Assembly (NCBI RefSeq): GCF_004345425.1
Contig: NZ_SLVP01000005.1
Location: 62,001-126,000, forward strand
DNA length: 64,000 nucleotides
From: Paenibacillus sp. BK033
Lineage (GTDB): Bacteria > Bacillota > Bacilli > Paenibacillales > Paenibacillaceae
Direction: 5' to 3'
A model generated the notes under the pieces. That model did no database searches. It saw only the letters and a program-made list of their open reading frames with translations, and was not told where the DNA came from. Within the stretch, counting starts at the first letter, position 1, and each line of letters begins with the position of its first letter. Below, piece after piece: positions 51,905 through 60,846 of the stretch. A program made the translations under genes and the position numbers.

Positions 51905-53101
51905 ATGGAGAAGAAGAAAAAATTAGATTTGGCTTCCATCGCAACTATTCCTTTAACGATGACCTTGGCGAATTCCATTTTGATTCCAGTCCTTCCTTCC
52001 ATGCAGAAAGCGATGGGAATAACCGCGGTACAATCCAGTTTGCTAATTACGGCTTATGCGGCTGTAGCCATCATATTTATTCCGATTGCCGGATATTTGT
52101 CAGACCGCATTGGCCGGAAAAAAGTAATTCTGCCCGGGCTGCTGCTTGTTGCGGCCGCCGGCGCTTTTTGCGGCTTTGCCGCTATTTCGTTCGATAAACC
52201 GTATGCTCTTGTTATGACGGGGAGATTATTTCAGGGATTGGGAGCGGCAGGCTGCTTCCCGGTCGTGCTTCCGCTTGTCGGGGACTTATTCAAGAAGGAA
52301 GAGGATGTAAGCAACGGACTTGGCCTTGTCGAAACGGCAAATACGTTTGGGAAAGTACTTGCCCCGATTATAGGGTCGGCTTTGGCCATGTGGACGTGGT
52401 ATATGCCATTTTGGTTCATTCCGGTATTCAGCCTGATCTCCTTTCTTTTAGTTGCCATATGGGTTAAAGCTCCGAAGGATAAAAAACCGGCTGTTCCTTT
52501 TGGCCAGTTCGTGCGGAATGTCATTTCCTTGTTCCATGAAAAGGGAAGATGGATTTGGGGCGTATACGTGGCGGGCGGAATCAATATGTTTGCGATATTC
52601 GCTTCCTTGTTTTATTTATCCGAGATTTTGGAGGAACGGGGGAGTCACGGCATTCTGAAGGGCTGTCTCGTTGCTATTCCGCTTGCTGCCCTCTGTTCCA
52701 CCTCATGGGCGATCGGCAAATGGATCGGTCAGAACAAGAAGCTGATGAAATGGATTAGCGTCATAGGGTTCATTGAAGCGGCAGGCAGCTTTATTTTTTT
52801 GGCATTTGGAGGAAGGGACTCGATATGGTTCATTATTATCATCCTCTTCGCGGGTTCCATTGGCCTTGGAGCGGCATTGCCAAGCCTTGATGCCCTGCTG
52901 ACGGAAGGAATTGAGAAGGAGCAGCGCGGCACGATCACCTCCATATACAGCAGTATCCGGTTTCTTGGCGTTGCGGCAGGCCCTCCCTTAGCCGCGTTGC
53001 TTATCGCGCATACGAAATCCTCCTTATTCTGGCTGTTAACCGCATGCTGCGTTGCCGCCGCGCTTATCGCTCTATTTACAATCAAGCCAAAGCAAGGTTA
53101 A
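51905..53101 (+). CDS. MFS transporter
   Basis: 398 residues from the ATG at 51905, behind TTGGAGGATGTA. About 12 membrane helices. The first-loop motif GYLSDRIGRKKVILPG is the MFS motif A, and the helix-4 start MTGRLFQGLGAAGCFPVVLPLVGDL and helix-5 TFGKVLAPIIGSAL resemble drug-efflux members of the Bacillus group. Substrate unknown. A TTG twelve bases upstream extends the frame but overlaps the ribosome binding site. Confidence 0.85.
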   Translation: MEKKKKLDLASIATIPLTMTLANSILIPVLPSMQKAMGITAVQSSLLITAYAAVAIIFIPIAGYLSDRIGRKKVILPGLLLVAAAGAFCGFAAISFDKPYALVMTGRLFQGLGAAGCFPVVLPLVGDLFKKEEDVSNGLGLVETANTFGKVLAPIIGSALAMWTWYMPFWFIPVFSLISFLLVAIWVKAPKDKKPAVPFGQFVRNVISLFHEKGRWIWGVYVAGGINMFAIFASLFYLSEILEERGSHGILKGCLVAIPLAALCSTSWAIGKWIGQNKKLMKWISVIGFIEAAGSFIFLAFGGRDSIWFIIIILFAGSIGLGAALPSLDALLTEGIEKEQRGTITSIYSSIRFLGVAAGPPLAALLIAHTKSSLFWLLTACCVAAALIALFTIKPKQG

Positions 53102-53165
53102 ACGTTATATCCGGGCGGTTCCCTTCATACCATCTATAGGAATGAAGCGGAGGAGGGATCAGCGA

Positions 53166-53963
53166 TTGGCCAAGTCTGAATGGTATGAGCATCGCTTCTG
53201 GCTGCAAATTTTGGGCGATCATGGCAGGTTTATTTTAAATACCCTGTCGCCGGTAGAGAGCAATGATATCAAGCTTGCCAACTATTTTATAACGGCTTTT
53301 GATCAGCTGCTCGAGTATGCAAGACAATCCTCATCGGAGACGGATTGTTTGTCCATTAGCAGGCAAGCGCTTGATTTAACGATCGAAATGCGGTCTTTTA
53401 AGCTGAATTTGCTGGAAAGAGCCTTGTTTGGGAAAGTAAAGATTATGCTGACTCCGACTTTTCTCAACCATATGGTGAATGAGCTGGAGGAGTATCTTCG
53501 AATTTTGAAGGAGCTTGCCGCCGGCAAGCCGGTACCTGTGTTTGATGCTCTTCATCATGATTTCTTGTGGCTGCCCGATGCAGCAGGGCATGCCGCTTCG
53601 ATCGGCAGCGACCTCGATTTTGTCGAGAAGCCGATGATCAAGCGGACGCAGCTATTCGAAGTACGGTTTAATGAGCTTTATTTAAAAAGCGTGGAAATGG
53701 CAGGTTACATGAGGACGGAATTGAAGGATTTTCCCGCCTTCAGGCGGCTCCATAAAGAAGTGGATGTGGAAATGAAGCTGTTTGTCGCCTTTCTGAAGGA
53801 GCTGGAGGAGCTGGAAGTTACGGATGAGGTGCTTGACCGGATCAGTCCGTTAATGCCCGATCATATGATGCGGGAAGAATGCTATTATCTTACGAAGCTG
53901 GCCCAGCTGGGGCTGGTTCCAAGCCCGAATTGCCAAGCGGATAAGCCGCGTGTGCAGCCCTGA
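53166..53963 (+). CDS. DUF2935 family protein
   Basis: 265 residues from a TTG at 53166, chosen because GGAGGAGGG lies eight bases upstream; the frame is open further 5' into the MFS gene but has no family-like sequence. All-helical, with two four-helix-bundle halves suggested by the repeated patterns WYEHRFWLQILGDHGRFI and LFEVRFNELYLKSVEMA. Conserved His/Glu pairs (EHRFW, DHGRF, REECYYL) could bind metal. The family occurs in spore formers; function unknown. A terminator follows. Confidence 0.78.
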   Translation: MAKSEWYEHRFWLQILGDHGRFILNTLSPVESNDIKLANYFITAFDQLLEYARQSSSETDCLSISRQALDLTIEMRSFKLNLLERALFGKVKIMLTPTFLNHMVNELEEYLRILKELAAGKPVPVFDALHHDFLWLPDAAGHAASIGSDLDFVEKPMIKRTQLFEVRFNELYLKSVEMAGYMRTELKDFPAFRRLHKEVDVEMKLFVAFLKELEELEVTDEVLDRISPLMPDHMMREECYYLTKLAQLGLVPSPNCQADKPRVQP

Positions 53964-53971
53964 CGAAGCAA

Positions 53972-54003
53972 TGACTATCTCCTGACGAGATAGTCGTTTT
54001 TTT
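53972..54003 (+). terminator. rho-independent terminator after the DUF2935 gene
   Basis: GACTATCTC/GAGATAGTC stem with a 5-base loop followed by GTTTTTTT. Confidence 0.9.
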
Positions 54004-54010
54004 ATGGGGA

Positions 54011-54304
54011 ATGAAACATTGGGAAACCGAGATTCGTTCAAGGATCTCTGTCAGCGCATCGTACGCGTCCAAGTCGTTCCCATGGTCCAATGTAACCAAT
54101 CCTGCGTATTATCCGGTAATAGAGGTTGCTGATCTGAATGAGGACGGCGATAATGAAATTATCGTTGTTTTGACCAAAGGCTATGGAACAGGCGTTCATG
54201 CGCAGGAGATTCATATCTTAAGCGAAAATGATCTCAAAGAGTTAATGATTGCGGATCCCTCTTATTACATAGACAAGAACTCTCATTCAAGTATTCAGAG
54301 CTAG
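54011..54304 (+). pseudogene. Probable fragment of a VCBS/FG-GAP-like protein
   Basis: 97 residues. The segment PVIEVADLNEDGDNEIIVVL matches the calcium-binding DLNxDGxxE loop of VCBS/FG-GAP repeats, followed by a strand-rich piece ending soon after ELMIADPSYYID. Proteins with this domain normally have a signal peptide and more repeats; both are missing. The ATG lies only 8 bases after a terminator's T run, with a poor TGGGGA ribosome binding site and no visible promoter. I read it as a decayed gene end, though a real short protein cannot be excluded. Confidence 0.5.
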
Positions 54305-54316
54305 GAGTTGAAGCTT

Positions 54317-55030
54317 GTGTTTCTAAGAAGCGTGGAGATCAGGCGGGACGAGAACATAAACAAGCGGGAATATCCCTTCACGATACCGGCAATCCGGTCG
54401 ATGAAAAGGCTGCATTTCCGTTCAAACGTAACGTTTCTGGTTGGGGAGAACGGATCGGGCAAATCGACCTTGCTTGAGGCGATTGCCTATCAATGCGGCT
54501 TCCATACGGCAGGAGGCGGCAGGAATAACGCTTATGAAGTAGAGGCTTCATCGGCGATACTGGGCAACGCCATAAGGCTAGCCTGGATGCCCAAGGTGAC
54601 GAACGGTTTTTTTCTGCGCGCCGAAACCTTTTATCACTTTGCTTCTTATATCGACACTCTTGATCCCGATGTGTTACGCAATTACGGCGGCCGTTCCTTG
54701 CACCAGCAATCGCACGGGGAAGCTTTCCTGTCGCTGTTCAAGCACCGGTTCGGCAAAAAAGCGATCTATCTCCTCGACGAGCCCGAGGCGGCGTTATCGC
54801 CGGCCAGGCAGCTTGCGCTTATGCGCGTTATTAAAGATTTATCGGAGGAGGCCCAGTTCATCATCGCAACGCATTCTCCGATTCTTCTGGGGTATCCGGA
54901 AGCGCAAATTTATAATTTCGATGAACAGCCCGTTGAGGAAATCGCATATGAAGATACGCTGCACTATATTGTGACGCGCAGATTTCTCGAGAACCGGAAG
55001 ACGGTGCTCAAAGAATTGTTTGAAGACTGA
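54317..55030 (+). CDS. AAA/ABC-type ATPase (COG3910-like)
   Basis: 237 residues from the GTG at 54317, nine bases after AGGAG; an upstream TTG at 54308 abuts that site. A compact single ABC-type ATPase: Walker A FLVGENGSGKSTLLEAIA, the short signature-like QQSHGEAFLSLF, Walker B AIYLLDEPEAALSP and the switch His in IATHSP. There is no coiled-coil insertion and no membrane partner. Such stand-alone ATPases of the COG3910 type are widespread but uncharacterised. The GrpB gene follows after 26 bases. Confidence 0.8.
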   Translation: MFLRSVEIRRDENINKREYPFTIPAIRSMKRLHFRSNVTFLVGENGSGKSTLLEAIAYQCGFHTAGGGRNNAYEVEASSAILGNAIRLAWMPKVTNGFFLRAETFYHFASYIDTLDPDVLRNYGGRSLHQQSHGEAFLSLFKHRFGKKAIYLLDEPEAALSPARQLALMRVIKDLSEEAQFIIATHSPILLGYPEAQIYNFDEQPVEEIAYEDTLHYIVTRRFLENRKTVLKELFED

Positions 55031-55056
55031 TTCAAGGCAGGAGGGAGGTCGTAAGC

Positions 55057-55602
55057 GTGGAGGACCAATGGAGAATTGCGGAGCATGACCCGAGGTGGCC
55101 GATCATGTTCCAAGAGACGGCCGCAAGCTTGCGGGAAGCTTTAGGTGATATTGCGTTAAGAATTGATCATATTGGATCAACTTCGATTAGCGGTTTGGAT
55201 GCGAAGCCGATCATCGATATTCAAATCTCCGTCTCCCGATTGGACGAGCTGGATCGTTATAAACCCAATATTGAACAGCTCGGATTCGTGTATAGGGATG
55301 ACAATCCGGATTTATCAAAGAGGTATCTCAGAGAAGCGCCCGGTACTCGCAGAACCCATATTCACGTGAGGCAGGCAGGAAGCTTCTCGGAGCAGATGAA
55401 CCTGTTGCTCCGCGATTATTTGCGGCAGCACCCGGAGGATTGCCTGCGTTACGGGCAAGAGAAGCACCGCCTGATGGAATTGCACAAGCATGAGCGGATC
55501 AAGTATGTTGAAGGCAAAGCCCCCATCGTATGGGACATTCTGCATAGAGCGCATCTCTGGTCGCAAGATACCGGCTGGCAGCCGGGCGAGACGGACAGGT
55601 AG
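55057..55602 (+). CDS. GrpB-family protein (UPF0157)
   Basis: 181 residues. Signature blocks are EHDPRWPIMFQETAASL, RIDHIGSTSISGLDAKPIIDI (the nucleotidyltransferase-like HIGSTS-x-DxD motif) and LREAPGTRRTHIHV. The family shares a fold with nucleotidyltransferases; some members are fused to CoaE, but the function of stand-alone proteins is unknown. GTG start with AGGAGGGAGG upstream. Confidence 0.87.
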   Translation: MEDQWRIAEHDPRWPIMFQETAASLREALGDIALRIDHIGSTSISGLDAKPIIDIQISVSRLDELDRYKPNIEQLGFVYRDDNPDLSKRYLREAPGTRRTHIHVRQAGSFSEQMNLLLRDYLRQHPEDCLRYGQEKHRLMELHKHERIKYVEGKAPIVWDILHRAHLWSQDTGWQPGETDR

Positions 55603-55653
55603 GCATACGCGATAGGAAGAAACTTAAGCTTCAACAGCAATCGGGAGGCGAAG

Positions 55654-56562
55654 ATGACTTTAACTCAACTCAAATACATCATTGAAGTCGCGAACCGCGG
55701 CTCCATTAACGAAGCGGCGAAGAGGCTGTTTATATCGCAGCCAACGCTGTCGAACGCCATTAAGGATCTGGAAGAAGAGCTGCAGCTGGCCATATTCGAG
55801 CGCTCGAATAAAGGGATATCCCTCTCCAAGGAGGGAGTAGAGTTCCTCGGCTATGCCCGTCAGGTGGTGGAGCAGGCGGAGCTGCTGGAAGGCCGGTACT
55901 TGAATAAAAAGCCGTCTCCGCAGCATTTTTCGGTGTCCACGCAGCACTATGCTTTTGCCGTAAATGCCTTTGTAAGTCTAGTCCAGGAATACGGCCAAGA
56001 GGAATACGAGCTGTCGCTTAGGGAAACGAAGACCTACGAAATTATCGAGGACGTAAAAAGCCTTCGAAGCGAGATTGGCATCCTTTATCTGAACGAATTC
56101 AACGGCAAAGTCATCAATAAGCTGCTGAAGGACTCGAACCTGCAGTTCACGAGCCTGTTTACGGCCAAGCCGCATATTTTCATCAGCATCAAGAATCCTC
56201 TCGCGAAGCAAGCCAAGGTAACGATCGACCAGCTGGACGAGTTTCCGTATCTGTCCTTTGACCAAGGAGAGTATAACTCCTTCCACTTCGCCGAGGAGAT
56301 TCTAAGCACCTTATCGCATAAGAAAAGCATCCGGGTCAACGACCGCGCAACGTTGTTCAACCTTCTGATTGGCTTGAACGGCTACACGATCTCAACCGGC
56401 GTGCTTAGCGCGGACCTGAACGGAAACGAGATTATACCCGTGCCGCTTGAGACGGACGAGACGATTAACGTAGGCTGGATTGCGCACCGGAGCACCGCGT
56501 TATCCAAGCTTGGAACCGCTTATATCGAGGCTTTGCATCAAGCGATAGCTCCTGCTCCTTGA
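55654..56562 (+). CDS. LysR-family regulator adjacent to metE
   Basis: 302 residues. The N-terminal winged helix-turn-helix (1-60) reads LTQLKYIIEVANRGSINEAA with FISQPTLSNAIKDLEEEL, the LysR signature. The C-terminal part is the two-lobe effector domain. It resembles the MetR/MtaR-like LysR proteins of Firmicutes that control methionine synthesis or uptake. It lies 102 bases upstream of metE in the same direction, and the gap holds repeated TATAG half sites. GGGAGG precedes the ATG. Target and effector are inferred from context. Confidence 0.85.
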   Translation: MTLTQLKYIIEVANRGSINEAAKRLFISQPTLSNAIKDLEEELQLAIFERSNKGISLSKEGVEFLGYARQVVEQAELLEGRYLNKKPSPQHFSVSTQHYAFAVNAFVSLVQEYGQEEYELSLRETKTYEIIEDVKSLRSEIGILYLNEFNGKVINKLLKDSNLQFTSLFTAKPHIFISIKNPLAKQAKVTIDQLDEFPYLSFDQGEYNSFHFAEEILSTLSHKKSIRVNDRATLFNLLIGLNGYTISTGVLSADLNGNEIIPVPLETDETINVGWIAHRSTALSKLGTAYIEALHQAIAPAP

Positions 56563-56585
56563 TATAGCTATTGGCTATAGCTGGA

Positions 56586-56610
56586 TATAGTATTTTACAG
56601 TTACACTATA
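56586..56610. promoter_or_regulatory. candidate LysR binding site upstream of metE
   Basis: Inverted TATAGT (56586-56591) and ACTATA (56605-56610) with a 13-base spacer, and further TATAG half sites just upstream (56562-56580). This A/T-rich symmetrical pattern is what LysR regulators of the MtaR/CmbR type recognise. No S-box riboswitch or T-box is visible in the 102-base gap. Confidence 0.5.
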
Positions 56611-56664
56611 ACTCGAAATCCATGATATCTTTCTTGTAACAAAAGCTTAAGGAGTTGTTGCAAG

Positions 56665-58953
56665 ATGGCAAAGAGCAGTGTATTGGGTTACCCTCGAATC
56701 GGTGAAAACCGCGAATGGAAAAAAGCGCTGGAAGCATTCTGGGCAGGCAAGCTGGAGGAATCCGAGCTTCACAAACAGCTGCAGGATATTCGCTTGAACC
56801 ATCTGCGCAAACAGCAGGACAAAGGCATCGATTTCATTCCGGTGAATGACTTCAGCTACTACGATCAGGTATTGGATACGGCCGCCATGTTCGGTATCGT
56901 TCCGAAGCGGTTTTCCTATAACGGCGGTCCGGTTCCCATTTCCGTCTATTACGGCATCGCCCGGGGCACGAAAGACGCTGCGGCAAGCGAAATGACGAAA
57001 TGGTTCAACACGAACTATCATTACATTGTTCCGGAGTTCTATGGCGCACAGCCGGCTCTTACGGAAAATAAACCGCTTATCGCATACCGCGAAGCGAAAG
57101 AGAAGCTCGGGATCGAAGGCAAACCGGTTATTCTTGGCCCGTTCTCCTTCCTCAAGCTGTCGAAGGGATACGGCCGCTCCGAGGTTGACTCCTGGCTCTC
57201 GATCCTCCTTAAGCTGTATGTGCAGGTGCTTCAAGAGCTTGCGGCGGAAGGCGTTCAATGGGTGCAAATCGATGAGCCGGTGCTTGTAACCAAGCTGAGC
57301 AATGACGACCTGGCCCGTCTGAGAACGGTATACGGCAAAATTGCCGAAGCAGTGCCTGGTCTCAACATTTTGCTGCAGACTTATTTTGAATCCGTGGATC
57401 AATACAAGGAAATTGTTAATCTGCCTGTGCAAGGCATTGGTTTAGATTTCGTGCATGGATTAAAAGGCAACCTGTCCGCGATTCGCCAATACGGCTTCCC
57501 GGCCGGCAAAGTGCTTGGCGCCGGCGTGATTGACGGCCGCGGCATCTGGAAGGCATCGCTTGCGAAGAAGCTGGAGCTTTTGAAGGAGCTGCAAGGAATT
57601 GTTCCGGCCGACAAGCTGCTCGTCCAAACTTCCTGCAGCCTGCTCCACGTCCCTGTTACGACAAAGCCTGAGACCAAGCTTCAGCCCGAGCTTAAGAATG
57701 CGCTTGCCTTTGCGGATGAAAAGCTGGACGAAGTCGTGCTGCTTACGCAAGCCTTGAACAATGGCGAAGCGTCCGTTGCCGAAGCGCTTCAGGCTAACCA
57801 ATCGGACGTTGGGGCGCTAGAGCAGTCCGCTTCCCGGAACCGTTCGGATGTTCAATCCGCGGTAGCGCGCATTGCATCGCAAGCACCGGCAAGAAAATCC
57901 CCGTTTGCGGATCGCAATGCGGCTCAGCAGGTGAAATGGCAGCTGCCGTTGTTCCCGACCACAACGATCGGAAGCTTCCCGCAATCGACGGAAGTACGCA
58001 AAGCGCGCCAGTCGTGGCGCAAAGGCGAATGGAACAACGAGCAGTATTCGAGCTTTATCCAAGATCAGATTGATGCTTGGATCAGCTATCAGGAAGAAAT
58101 CGGACTTGACGTACTGGTGCACGGCGAGTTTGAGCGGACGGACATGGTTGAATTTTTCGGCGAGAAGCTTGAGGGCTTTGCGTTCACTCAAAACGGCTGG
58201 GTGCAATCCTACGGCTCCCGTTGCGTGAAGCCTCCGGTTATTTTCGGGGATGTTGCCTTCAAGGAAGCTATGACAGTTGAAGAAACCGTCTATGCGCAAT
58301 CCAAAACAAACCGTCCGGTGAAAGGCATGCTTACGGGGCCGATCACGATTATGAACTGGTCTTTTGTCCGCGACGACATTGAACGCGAGCAAATCGCTTA
58401 TCAGCTTGCTTATGCTCTTCGCCAGGAAGTAGAAGCGCTTGAGAATGCCGGCATCGGCATGATCCAGGTAGATGAGCCGGCTGTACGGGAAGGTCTTCCA
58501 CTGAAGGAAGAGGAGCAGAAGCCTTATCTGGATTGGGCGGTTAAAGCGTTCCGCATGACAACGTGCACCGTTCAGGACACCACGCAAATTCACACTCATA
58601 TGTGCTATTGCGAATTCCACGATATGATTGATTCGATCGAAGAGATGGATGCGGACGTTATCTCCATCGAGACTTCCCGCAGTCACGGCGAGCTGATCCA
58701 CAGCTTTGAAGTGAATACGTACAAGCATGGCATCGGCCTTGGCGTTTACGATATTCATAGCCCTCGCGTACCGGATGTTCAAGAAATGACAAACATGATT
58801 GACCGCGCGCTTCAAGTTCTTGATCCTAAGCTGTTCTGGATTAATCCGGACTGCGGATTGAAAACGCGCGGCAAGGATGAAACCATCGCTTCGCTGAGCA
58901 ACATGGTGGAAGCCACCAAGCTGGCGCGCGACAAGTTTACCGTTAAGGCTTAA
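56665..58953 (+). CDS. metE: Cobalamin-independent methionine synthase
   Basis: 762 residues, normal for MetE. It transfers the methyl group from methyltetrahydropteroyl-triglutamate to homocysteine, forming methionine without B12. The N-terminal start LGYPRIGENREWKKALE and the C-terminal catalytic barrel are present, with zinc ligands in HTHMCYCEF and INPDCGLKTRG and the IQVDEPAVREGLPL and HSPRVP blocks. AAGGAG precedes the ATG. A LysR gene lies directly upstream, and a terminator follows. Confidence 0.96.
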   Translation: MAKSSVLGYPRIGENREWKKALEAFWAGKLEESELHKQLQDIRLNHLRKQQDKGIDFIPVNDFSYYDQVLDTAAMFGIVPKRFSYNGGPVPISVYYGIARGTKDAAASEMTKWFNTNYHYIVPEFYGAQPALTENKPLIAYREAKEKLGIEGKPVILGPFSFLKLSKGYGRSEVDSWLSILLKLYVQVLQELAAEGVQWVQIDEPVLVTKLSNDDLARLRTVYGKIAEAVPGLNILLQTYFESVDQYKEIVNLPVQGIGLDFVHGLKGNLSAIRQYGFPAGKVLGAGVIDGRGIWKASLAKKLELLKELQGIVPADKLLVQTSCSLLHVPVTTKPETKLQPELKNALAFADEKLDEVVLLTQALNNGEASVAEALQANQSDVGALEQSASRNRSDVQSAVARIASQAPARKSPFADRNAAQQVKWQLPLFPTTTIGSFPQSTEVRKARQSWRKGEWNNEQYSSFIQDQIDAWISYQEEIGLDVLVHGEFERTDMVEFFGEKLEGFAFTQNGWVQSYGSRCVKPPVIFGDVAFKEAMTVEETVYAQSKTNRPVKGMLTGPITIMNWSFVRDDIEREQIAYQLAYALRQEVEALENAGIGMIQVDEPAVREGLPLKEEEQKPYLDWAVKAFRMTTCTVQDTTQIHTHMCYCEFHDMIDSIEEMDADVISIETSRSHGELIHSFEVNTYKHGIGLGVYDIHSPRVPDVQEMTNMIDRALQVLDPKLFWINPDCGLKTRGKDETIASLSNMVEATKLARDKFTVKA

Positions 58954-58963
58954 GACGCATTAG

Positions 58964-59000
58964 AGAGACTCTACTTGCTCGATTGGTAGAGTCTCTTTTT
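58964..59000 (+). terminator. rho-independent terminator after metE
   Basis: Perfect 11-bp stem AGAGACTCTAC/GTAGAGTCTCT with an 11-base loop and T residues. Confidence 0.9.
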
Positions 59001-59038
59001 GCGTCATTTTATCTTTTTTTTCATATTTGGGCTACAGG

Positions 59039-59065
59039 TGTTACAAAATAGAGTCGATAGCCGTC
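59039..59065 (+). promoter_or_regulatory. ECF-type promoter candidate of the sigma factor operon
   Basis: TGTTAC (59039-59044), a 17-base spacer and CGTC (59062-59065), about 70 bases before the sigma gene. The CGTC -10 core is typical of ECF promoters, so autoregulation is likely. The -35 (TTAC instead of AAC) is less typical. Confidence 0.45.
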
Positions 59066-59132
59066 TTATACATGTCAACGTTAAGCCCGGGGCAAGCGTT
59101 AAGGCAATTGAATATCAAGGAGGCAATGGAGA

Positions 59133-59666
59133 ATGAATATTTCCAATCCGGCGCCGGATTTGTTTAAAGATATCTTTCATAAGCATTATCCGTCCGTACT
59201 TCGAAAATTAATAGCACTCCTGCGGGATCAATCGGCTGCAGAGGATTTGGCTCAGGAGGTATTCCTGAAATTATACAAGAATCCGCCGTCAAGGCCGGAA
59301 GCCGTTGGGGCTTGGCTGCATCAGGTTCTAACAAGAAGCGCCTACGATTATCTGGATCAGAAGGCAAGAGAACGAATGCTGGTGCAGCGGCAGGAGAAGC
59401 AGCTGATGACGGAGCCGCAGACCTTCCAATCCGGAGAGCAGACCGTAATCCGGCAGGATGAGGAAGAGCAGATTCAAGGCTGGCTGAACGCTTTGCCCGA
59501 AAGGGACAGAGATTTGCTGCTGCTCCGTTACTCGGGATACAGCTATTCGGAGATCGCGCAGGAATTAAACGTGCAGCAGCCTCAAGTAGGCATGCTGCTG
59601 AAGCGGGCGGGAGAACGATTAAGAAAGCAAGCATTAAAGCACGAAAATCAATGGTCGCATGAATAA
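59133..59666 (+). CDS. ECF RNA polymerase sigma factor
   Basis: 177 residues. Region 2 (about 10-80) includes FHKHYPSVLRKLIALLRDQSAAEDLAQEVFLKLYK. Region 4 (about 118-170) includes LPERDRDLLLLRYSGYSYSEIAQELNVQQPQVGMLLKRA. It opens a four-gene operon with a membrane anti-sigma factor and an ABC transporter, an arrangement like the B. subtilis sigY-yxl operon, although the middle genes differ. AAGGAGG lies upstream of the ATG. The stress it senses is unknown. Confidence 0.88.
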   Translation: MNISNPAPDLFKDIFHKHYPSVLRKLIALLRDQSAAEDLAQEVFLKLYKNPPSRPEAVGAWLHQVLTRSAYDYLDQKARERMLVQRQEKQLMTEPQTFQSGEQTVIRQDEEEQIQGWLNALPERDRDLLLLRYSGYSYSEIAQELNVQQPQVGMLLKRAGERLRKQALKHENQWSHE

Positions 59667-59679
59667 GGAGAGAGAGCAG

Positions 59680-60846
59680 ATGACAAATCATCCAATTGAT
59701 GAACGGAAGCAAGCAAACTTGCCTACTCCGGAAGAGACGAACGACGCTTGGGCCAAGCTTGCGCTTAAGCTGAAAGAGCATGAGGGTTCTACGGCTTGGG
59801 CGGCGTGGACGAAGGAAGGCGTAACCGCGGAGGATACGGAGCATAAAGCGGCAGGTTTAACGGCCATGACCGGAGAAGAGCATTCCGCATATCCAGAGAG
59901 AGCCCTCGAAGAACAGGAACGCCGCGCGGCGAAGCCTGTTCCATCCCCATATCGCGGCTGGTTGAAGAAGCATGGCGTGAAGACGGGCGTTGCCGCGGCT
60001 GCCGTACTGATCTGCGCCGCAATCGCGATTCCGTCTACAAACGAAGCGCTGGCTTCCATTCTGGGCAAGTTTAAGATGAATCAGGTTGCGGTTGTGCAGG
60101 AGGATGATTTCAAAACGGCATTGGAGGGCTTCTTCGGAGCCGATGTGTCTGCGGAATCGAGCAACAAGTTTGGCCAATTCGAGCGCACCTTTACCGGTGA
60201 AGACGCCTCCGATTTAACGGTAGGGCAAGTACGCGAGAAGTACGGGATTGAGCTTAAGGAGAAGCTGGATCTGCCGCCGTACGGGAAGCAAGCCGAGCTT
60301 CAAATTTACGCCCAGCAAGGGCAGGCTCTTACTCTTCGCTTGGATGTGGATGAGATTAACGATGTGATGAAAAAGCTCGGAGCGAAGCAATTGCTGCCGG
60401 CGTCCGTTGACGGCAAAGCGATCACGCTGCGGATGGGCGAAGGAATCAACGCCGATTACAGCTTCGTGGATTCAAACGAGAAATCGCATTATGTCGGAGT
60501 CAACATCATTCCGGTTCCGGTGGTCGAAATGGACCCGTCTATTGAGGCGGAAGACGCTTATGAAGCATTGATCCGATTCCCTGTTCTGCCCGCTAACCTG
60601 AAAAACGTATTGATGCAGAGCACGCGAATTTCCGAAGGAGAGGTACCATTCCCGATTATTACGAACGGCAACGTGACGAAATCGGTCGTGAACGGTACGG
60701 ACGTCTATTTCGAGAACAGCAAAAATGATTGGAATGGCTGGAACGCCACTTGGCTGAAGAACGGAAAAGTTACGCAGGTTCAAATGTATGACGCTGCTTC
60801 CCGCGAAGAAGCCGAACGGATTGTGAAGGAATTGATCGCACAATGA
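59680..60846 (+). CDS. Single-pass membrane anti-sigma factor
   Basis: 388 residues from the ATG at 59680, nine bases after AAGGAG; an in-frame ATG at 59659 would overlap the sigma gene but lacks a ribosome binding site. The cytoplasmic part is about 1-100, one membrane helix follows (about 103-122, VKTGVAAAAVLICAAIAI), then a large outer domain. STNEALASILGKFKMNQV after the helix is common in anti-sigma proteins of Paenibacillus, and the C-terminal part resembles DUF4367-type domains. It should hold the preceding sigma factor inactive. Confidence 0.78.
   Translation: MTNHPIDERKQANLPTPEETNDAWAKLALKLKEHEGSTAWAAWTKEGVTAEDTEHKAAGLTAMTGEEHSAYPERALEEQERRAAKPVPSPYRGWLKKHGVKTGVAAAAVLICAAIAIPSTNEALASILGKFKMNQVAVVQEDDFKTALEGFFGADVSAESSNKFGQFERTFTGEDASDLTVGQVREKYGIELKEKLDLPPYGKQAELQIYAQQGQALTLRLDVDEINDVMKKLGAKQLLPASVDGKAITLRMGEGINADYSFVDSNEKSHYVGVNIIPVPVVEMDPSIEAEDAYEALIRFPVLPANLKNVLMQSTRISEGEVPFPIITNGNVTKSVVNGTDVYFENSKNDWNGWNATWLKNGKVTQVQMYDAASREEAERIVKELIAQ

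Noticed and set aside
56563..56664. SAM (S-box) riboswitch or T-box upstream of metE
   Set aside because: The gap is 102 bases and shows no T-box sequence, no S-box core and no leader terminator.
57817..58815. 332-codon open frame on the minus strand inside metE
   Set aside because: metE is certain on the + strand, and this frame has no family features or start signals.
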